Virus record (IMG/VR): IMGVR_UViG_3300021594_000952
Span: 1 to 63,285 of that record
Length of the DNA: 63,285 bases
Strand: one strand, 5' to 3'
From: a virus
Positions 58,418-63,285 of this stretch are shown here, piece by piece. The notes under the pieces are model-generated. The model searched no databases, was not told the DNA's origin, and saw nothing but the letters and a program-made list of their open reading frames with translations. The translations under genes and the position numbers were made by a program. Positions within the stretch are counted from its first letter, which is position 1; each line of letters opens with the position of its first letter.

Positions 58418-59769
58418 GTGTTTAATTCAAAAAATTTATGAGACAACATTCTTCTATCTAGGTCATCAAAATTGGTATTTTTAGATGGTGATTGCCTAGG
58501 TTCATCATCTGGGTCTGGGGTATCTGTAATTTCAAAATGCCCAGTGGAAGTATCAGCATTTAAATAAAAGGTAACTCCATCCATTCCATATCTGTTTTTC
58601 ATAACGTGAAATCTACCTGTGTTATTTACTTTATCTTCTTTTTTTCTTGAAAGTGATAGGGCAAAGTCTGTAATCATCATTTTGTCGTAACTACCGGCTG
58701 CTTTATCACCTTCAATAACATCATCTTTTGATCCTGCACGGTTAACTTGTGATACACTCCATATTGGGAGATTTAATTCACGAGCTAGACCCTTTGTGCT
58801 AGTATAAATATCATCTATTTCAAATTTACGATCTGTAGATTTGCGTTTTGATGAAAGAAGATCTACATAATCTATAATGATCAAATCTGGTTGGATTCCT
58901 AGCGAGATGATTTTTTTAATATGAGACTCTATTGTATTAATTGTTGCTTTTCCTGTTGGGAATTCTTTAATAATCAATTCACCTTGTAGTTGTGGCATTA
59001 CTTCTTCTACTTTATCTCGGTTTTCCAATATTTTGTTAACTGGGATGTGGGTAAAGAAAGCATCGTACCGTCTGCCAACATAATCTTCACCTAGTTCAAG
59101 AGTGTAATGTAAAACGTTATACCCCATTTGAACAGCATATCCGCCTAAAGCAACAAGTGACCAAGATTTACCACCTCCTGGGTTACCAAATATAAGGCCA
59201 AAATCTCCATTTCCAAGTCCACCTTGTAGCATTTCACTAATTTCAGGCCAAGGGGTTGGAACCGTATTTCGATTATCTTCTCTATACCTTGATTCAACAT
59301 CTTTATTATATTCATGTCCTATATTTTTATCTTGTCCCGCTTTCATTGCATTTTCAATCATCATTTTGATTGAATCATAATCGCCAGCTTTTAATAGATC
59401 TACACTACTTAATAGTGCTTTTTTTAGTTGTTGGTTTTTACAGAATGTAGAGAATTCTTCTTGTACATATTCTGTATCTTCTTCACTAGATTTATAAGCT
59501 TCTCTAAGTTGTTCTTTAACAGCAACTTGTAAAACCTCATTTGAGATTTTTTTCATCTCTGTTTTTAACACATCCATAGATGGATTGGTGTGATATTTTT
59601 CGTAATATCTAAGTATTTCTTTGATTATCCACTTATGAGCATCTTTCCCAAACACATCTGGGTCAAGTATATCGTTAATGTTTACAAGGAATTCCTTGTG
59701 GGTTAATAATGAAGAGATTACTTTGGTTTGGAACTGTGGTCCATATTCCTCGATTGAATGTAACGTCAT
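58414..59769 (-). CDS. 41: Replicative DNA helicase, DnaB/T4 gp41-like
   Basis: 451 aa. N-terminal helical domain (residues 1-140), then the RecA fold with Walker A GNPGGGKS at 195-202 and Walker B DLIIIDYVDLL at 295-305. Then WSVSQVNRAG and an arginine-rich RQSPSKNTNFDDLDRRML end. Hexameric 5'-to-3' helicase that couples to the polymerase. A primase gene (gp61-like) is not found in the window. Overlaps nrdB by 4 nt. Class A variant promoter upstream. Confidence 0.95.
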   Translation of the reverse strand: MTLHSIEEYGPQFQTKVISSLLTHKEFLVNINDILDPDVFGKDAHKWIIKEILRYYEKYHTNPSMDVLKTEMKKISNEVLQVAVKEQLREAYKSSEEDTEYVQEEFSTFCKNQQLKKALLSSVDLLKAGDYDSIKMMIENAMKAGQDKNIGHEYNKDVESRYREDNRNTVPTPWPEISEMLQGGLGNGDFGLIFGNPGGGKSWSLVALGGYAVQMGYNVLHYTLELGEDYVGRRYDAFFTHIPVNKILENRDKVEEVMPQLQGELIIKEFPTGKATINTIESHIKKIISLGIQPDLIIIDYVDLLSSKRKSTDRKFEIDDIYTSTKGLARELNLPIWSVSQVNRAGSKDDVIEGDKAAGSYDKMMITDFALSLSRKKEDKVNNTGRFHVMKNRYGMDGVTFYLNADTSTGHFEITDTPDPDDEPRQSPSKNTNFDDLDRRMLSHKFFELNT

Positions 59770-59790
59770 TTGCTTATAACTTTTATTTGT

Positions 59791-59804
59791 AAATATAATA
59801 ATCC
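59791..59804 (-). promoter_or_regulatory. Class A variant promoter motif
   Basis: The - strand reads GGATTATTATATTT, followed by AAAAGTTATAAG before the helicase gene. Same type as at 62748-62760. Confidence 0.5.
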
Positions 59805-59805
59805 T

Positions 59806-60834
59806 TTATTTGGATGTCACTAGATTTTGAAAAATATCTTTAATCCAAAATTCTACATTTCGAATTAAACCACCTAGCTGGTCTTCATTATACATATTAA
59901 TGAATTCTTTGGCATGGAGTTCAAGTGGGAATGGTTTGATAAATTCAGCAATATATTCTTTATCATCATCAGTCATCATGGGATTGGATAAATCCATGAT
60001 CTTGTATTTGTTTTCAAGCATTTCTATATCATGTAGTATTCTAGCATAAACTACATGCTCTTCCATTCTTTGTTCACTTAATTCTATTATATCATCAAAT
60101 GATAGATGTTCAGTAGTTAATTCAGGGAATTTTTTGAAGAGTGTTTTCGCGCCTAACCCTTTAATTCCCGGTAGAGCATCGGAAGCATCCCCAAGAAGTG
60201 TTTTCATTAAAATAAAATTGTGAGGATCTAAACCGAATTTTTCTTTGACAACAGACTCCGTGAAAAATTCCTTTTCAATTGGTCTATACACAATTACTTG
60301 CTTGCTTACCAACTGTAGGTAGTCTTTATCGCTCGAAACTATAAATACCTTTTCATCTTCTTTTTGAGGTAATACTGAGCTTAAATGGGCTATGATATCG
60401 TCTGCCTCTACTCTATCTAGCGAGATAACTTTAACAGGTAGTGTTTGAAGGTATTCTATAATTCGAACAATTTGGGAAACTTTTGCATCATCTTCCTCAT
60501 CAATATTGTCAAACAATTCATGTTTGGTTACTCGAGTTAAATTACGGTTTGATTTATATTCGGGTATAATATTTTTACGATTGTTTGAGGAACCAACTCC
60601 ATCAAATACAACTATAATTTGTGTGGGTTGTATCTGACGGGTTAGTGCTCCTAAAGATCTAAAAAAACCACCTAAACCACCAACGTGGGCTCCGTTTGAA
60701 TTTACTGCGTTGATGATGGAAAAGTTTCGAAAGAATAAATTCAATCCATCAATCAGCATATATCTTTCAGGTTGAGGAGCCTCAACATTGTTCTCTTGGA
60801 CATTGTCCAAAAGTTTTAATAGATCTTTTTTCAT
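59806..60834 (-). CDS. 5'-3' exonuclease / RNase H-like flap nuclease
   Basis: 342 aa from the Met at 60834, chosen for the ATAAAAGTTATATG leader; a longer reading overlaps uvsX. YMLIDGLNLFFRNFS gives the first Asp, IVVFDGVGSSNNRKNI the second, VEADDIIAHL, SSDKDYLQLV and LGDASDALPGIKGLGAK complete the FEN-type acidic site and helix-hairpin-helix. It removes RNA primers and flaps (as T4 RNase H). Full length for the family. Confidence 0.93.
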   Translation of the reverse strand: MKKDLLKLLDNVQENNVEAPQPERYMLIDGLNLFFRNFSIINAVNSNGAHVGGLGGFFRSLGALTRQIQPTQIIVVFDGVGSSNNRKNIIPEYKSNRNLTRVTKHELFDNIDEEDDAKVSQIVRIIEYLQTLPVKVISLDRVEADDIIAHLSSVLPQKEDEKVFIVSSDKDYLQLVSKQVIVYRPIEKEFFTESVVKEKFGLDPHNFILMKTLLGDASDALPGIKGLGAKTLFKKFPELTTEHLSFDDIIELSEQRMEEHVVYARILHDIEMLENKYKIMDLSNPMMTDDDKEYIAEFIKPFPLELHAKEFINMYNEDQLGGLIRNVEFWIKDIFQNLVTSK

Positions 60835-60845
60835 ATAACTTTTAT

Positions 60846-61934
60846 TTATTGTAAATCTTCTGGTTCGAACATATCGGAGATATCTCCTTTTTCGTCCCAT
60901 TCGGAGTTGTCTTCAATGACTTTGTATTCTCCTTTACCTAAAATGTCTGCCCACTCACTAGCGTGTGATTTTTTATACTTGTCTATAGCAGTTGGTGAAT
61001 CTGGGATAAATCCATGGGCTGTGCTTACAATTGTTCCAGTGGTGGCAACTCCATTGATGTGGTTTTTATCACAAGCAATTTTGGTTCGCAATGCAAATTC
61101 TACCTTCTTTTTATCTTTTGTAGCAGATAATTTTGAAGTACCAGCGTTTGTAACATTTCCAAAAGTCAAACACAATGAAGCATCATAGTAAAATGTATCT
61201 CCACCTTTGTTTGTCATTTTGGGTTGTGACATTGGAGTTAGAGCAGGAGCAACACCTACTTTATTCACAATAAACAAGGTATTCGTGTATTTTGAGCTTT
61301 CCTTACGAGACATTACAATCTGTTGATTAATAAAGTTTCCGAATTGAGTTGCAATGGCTCCTGCGTTCCACATTGGGTTATTTGAGCCCTTTTCAATACT
61401 CATATCACATGCAATTGAACCCACTGAATCCCATACAAATAGTAAATCGTATGGTAGATTGCCTTTCTTTTGTTCTGTTAATAGATCAATGATAAAAGTA
61501 GCAATATCTTCAATTGAATTTAGAGTACTTCTATCCCTATAGATAAAGAATCCATTTTGATCAATTATTTCACCCGTTGATTCATCTACTACATCTTCGA
61601 TATCGAATCCCATCATTTTCCAATGGTTCCAATCGTGTTTCATTTCTGTGATTATCAAAACAGGTAATACACCCATTTTTTGAGCATTTACTGCTGTTTC
61701 AATAGTCATTGTGGATTTCCCAGTATTACTTTTCCCACGAACCATAGCAATATGGCCCATTGGAATTCCTGGGATAGACAATGCTTCTTGTAATGCTGCT
61801 GAGAAGGGGATCCATCTTTGTTCTTTGAATTTAACATTAGAGGATAAACCCTTATTTTCTTTAAATTTGTCTAAACTGAAGGCGGACTGGATTGCTTTTC
61901 CAGCCGCCATAGTTAGTGATTTTCTTCCGGCCAT
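60846..61934 (-). CDS. uvsX: Recombinase, UvsX/RecA-like
   Basis: 362 aa. Walker A GKSNTGKST at 67-75 and Walker B LLFVWDSVGS at 164-173, then loop-like segments SRKESSKYTN and KMTNKGGDTFYYDASL. Strand-exchange ATPase that works with the gp32-like protein for recombination-dependent replication. The C terminus is acidic (DISDMFEPEDL). It starts 15 nt upstream of the gp32-like gene stop in the same operon. Confidence 0.94.
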   Translation of the reverse strand: MAGRKSLTMAAGKAIQSAFSLDKFKENKGLSSNVKFKEQRWIPFSAALQEALSIPGIPMGHIAMVRGKSNTGKSTMTIETAVNAQKMGVLPVLIITEMKHDWNHWKMMGFDIEDVVDESTGEIIDQNGFFIYRDRSTLNSIEDIATFIIDLLTEQKKGNLPYDLLFVWDSVGSIACDMSIEKGSNNPMWNAGAIATQFGNFINQQIVMSRKESSKYTNTLFIVNKVGVAPALTPMSQPKMTNKGGDTFYYDASLCLTFGNVTNAGTSKLSATKDKKKVEFALRTKIACDKNHINGVATTGTIVSTAHGFIPDSPTAIDKYKKSHASEWADILGKGEYKVIEDNSEWDEKGDISDMFEPEDLQ

Positions 61935-61949
61935 AACTTATTTTTAATA

Positions 61950-62720
61950 TTAAAACGGCATATCATCATCTTCATCATCAAACAAAGCATCAAATTTGTC
62001 TACTGGTTTTGCTGCTTGTTTTTTGGTAGATAAGCTGTAGTTTGATTTTGGTTCTTCTTGAAGTTCTGCTTCAACATTTAGATCTTCAAATGATTTTTTG
62101 AATTTCTCTTGCATATCCAAAATATTAGGTTGATTGTCAAGCCAATATTCAATTTGCGAAGCATCATCTGATAGGGTAGAAGTTTTACGTTTTGGGCGAA
62201 TAGATGATTTTAAAGCTTGGCGTCCACCAACATCACCCATTACAGCCTCTAGTGTAAAGTCAAATCCTTCATTGATGTCTGTAAAGTCACCATAATCCTC
62301 ATCTTCAGCTAGTGCTAAAAGTTGCATATATGTTTCTTTACCAAATTCCCATAAACGAACACCTTTGTCTTCTTCACCGCGAACGATAACAGGAGCAAAA
62401 ATACGCATTTTAGGGTCTAATTTTTTGGCTAATTGCCAATTGGTACGATCATTTGTACCACGTAGTTGCTTTGCAAATTCAACAATTGGATCTTTTTCAC
62501 CCCAATTCGTTAATGCATAGATTGGAAATTTAGATAAACCATAGTGAAGGTGTACTTCTTTAAATGGGTTATTCTTGTCGAATTTTGATGGAACAATTCG
62601 AATTTGATACTTGCCTTCTGCTCTGGGCTTCCACTGTGTTAAGGAATAATCAACCTTTTCTTTCTTTTGCCCGCTTGTTTGTAAGGCGTTGAGTTTGTTT
62701 TTAATCAGACTTAAATCCAT
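61950..62720 (-). CDS. 32: Single-stranded DNA-binding protein, T4 gp32-like
   Basis: 256 aa. N-terminal basic region (KNKLNALQTSGQKKEK), core KPRAEGKYQIRIVPSKFDKN and EVHLHYGL with aromatic residues, and a very acidic C-terminal tail (FDDEDDDMPF) that recruits replication proteins. The Cys zinc-site residues of T4 gp32 are absent, as in many marine relatives. It coats ssDNA and organises UvsX, helicase and polymerase. Heads the recombination operon. Confidence 0.85.
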   Translation of the reverse strand: MDLSLIKNKLNALQTSGQKKEKVDYSLTQWKPRAEGKYQIRIVPSKFDKNNPFKEVHLHYGLSKFPIYALTNWGEKDPIVEFAKQLRGTNDRTNWQLAKKLDPKMRIFAPVIVRGEEDKGVRLWEFGKETYMQLLALAEDEDYGDFTDINEGFDFTLEAVMGDVGGRQALKSSIRPKRKTSTLSDDASQIEYWLDNQPNILDMQEKFKKSFEDLNVEAELQEEPKSNYSLSTKKQAAKPVDKFDALFDDEDDDMPF

Positions 62721-62747
62721 ATAACTTGTTTTTATTAATTACAACTT

Positions 62748-62760
62748 AAATATAATAACC
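62748..62760 (-). promoter_or_regulatory. Class A variant promoter motif
   Basis: The - strand reads GGTTATTATATTT with a 27-nt leader ending AAGTTATATG before the ssDNA-binding protein gene. Confidence 0.5.
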
Positions 62761-62778
62761 TTTATTTAATACTCCAAA

Positions 62779-63240
62779 TTAGAGTTCAACTATCCTGAAG
62801 ATTTTTGTGTTTAATTGCTTGATCTCATTATGTTGAGTTAGCAATATACAATTTTTGTAATGTTGCCAATTTATGGCAAATCTTGTGTCAACTACTCCAC
62901 CGTTTAAACTTTTGATAAGTTCGTTTAGAGCGTTAATTGTATAAAGGGAGTTTGTTTCTTTTTTTCTATGTACTAGAATAGTATTTTCTGGGATTCCATC
63001 AACATTTCCTTGATCAACATTGTAAGTGATAGCATATTCATTATTGCTTTTGACATGCAATACAAACATTTTATTATATAATATATCGTACTTCTTGGTT
63101 AACTCAGAAACTAAGGTATCTAACCCCTCAAGTGGTGTAAAAGTACAGAACAGTCTATTATTCATTGAAAAGAGATCAATTGTATCAAAATCATACTGGT
63201 GATACATATCGGTAGGGGGTTCCAAAATTGAGTTGTACAT
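62779..63240 (-). CDS. Hypothetical protein upstream of the ssDNA-binding gene
   Basis: 153 aa, alpha/beta (MYHQYDFDTIDLFSMNNRLF), ends WQHYKNCILLTQHNEIKQLN. No domain recognised. The end overlaps a small ACTC/GAGT hairpin at about 62771-62787. The ATAAAC-type leader at 63241-63285 is AT-rich but has no clear promoter match. Function unknown. Confidence 0.55.
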   Translation of the reverse strand: MYNSILEPPTDMYHQYDFDTIDLFSMNNRLFCTFTPLEGLDTLVSELTKKYDILYNKMFVLHVKSNNEYAITYNVDQGNVDGIPENTILVHRKKETNSLYTINALNELIKSLNGGVVDTRFAINWQHYKNCILLTQHNEIKQLNTKIFRIVEL

Positions 63241-63285
63241 AACTGTTTAATTAATATTGTAAGTGTTTCCTTTTTTAAATTTGAC

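Overview
This window is the replication, nucleotide-metabolism and accessory part of a large tailed-phage genome whose host is probably a flavobacterium-like member of the Bacteroidota. The DNA is AT-rich and I see no gene on the + strand: every supported gene lies on the - strand, packed with ATGA or 1-20 nt overlaps. The phage assignment rests on a T4-type replisome: a gp32-like ssDNA-binding protein, UvsX-like recombinase, gp41-like helicase, RNase H-like 5' nuclease, family B polymerase, gp45-like clamp and gp44/gp62-like clamp loader. It is also supported by a lysozyme/holin/peptidase block and by homing endonucleases. The host inference rests on signal peptides ending in a NAQ or TQ pattern, a secreted protein with GEVED and type IX secretion (T9SS)-like C-terminal features, and A-rich leaders instead of strong Shine-Dalgarno sites.

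Layout, left to right (transcription runs right to left). 0-3.7 kb: small conserved phage proteins and a metallophosphoesterase. 3.7-6.2 kb: a T9SS-type surface or secreted protein with a broken reading frame. 6.2-7.5 kb: tRNA-Ala, tRNA-Ser and tRNA-Glu, plus a gene-free stretch of about 340 nt full of strong helices that looks like an undescribed structured RNA. 7.5-17 kb: many small accessory genes, including paralogs, DUF1653, SWIM, HNH and DksA-like zinc proteins. 17-26.5 kb: a sugar and glycosyltransferase island with five or more glycosyltransferases, a NeuD/PglD-like acetyltransferase, a short DegT-type aminotransferase, a methyltransferase and one broken glycosyltransferase. 26.5-41.4 kb: a RecB/Cas4-like nuclease, clamp loader, a complete GroEL/GroES pair, clamp and polymerase, interleaved with tagged genes and homing endonucleases. 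41.4-49.6 kb: a 7-deazaguanine DNA-modification set (FolE, QueD, QueE, QueC and a DpdA-like transglycosylase) with a MazG-like protein, a phosphoribosyltransferase, thioredoxin and a nuclease. 50-55 kb: a transglycosylase, an M15 peptidase, a lysozyme and a probable holin. 55-63 kb: ribonucleotide reductase and the core replication/recombination operon.

Two global patterns tie the window together. First, two intergenic motif classes on the - strand probably are promoters. Class A is close to TTCGTATATTA (variants TTTGTATATTA and TTATTATATTTA), followed by a leader like AAAAGTTATG, mainly before metabolic, replication and small accessory genes. Class B is close to AATATKTATAAT, mainly before tagged genes, homing endonucleases and the holin/lysis genes. 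Second, more than ten otherwise unrelated proteins share short peptide modules. One is an N-terminal helix of the type MKLxxLRxxIKEExxKxLNEE. The other is a module of the type xMQKLAGIITESEY at the N terminus, or MQRLAGIIK at the extreme C terminus. By analogy with the T4 capsid-targeting sequence I infer that these address proteins to the prohead interior; this is untested. Three accessory genes carry out-of-frame internal lesions.
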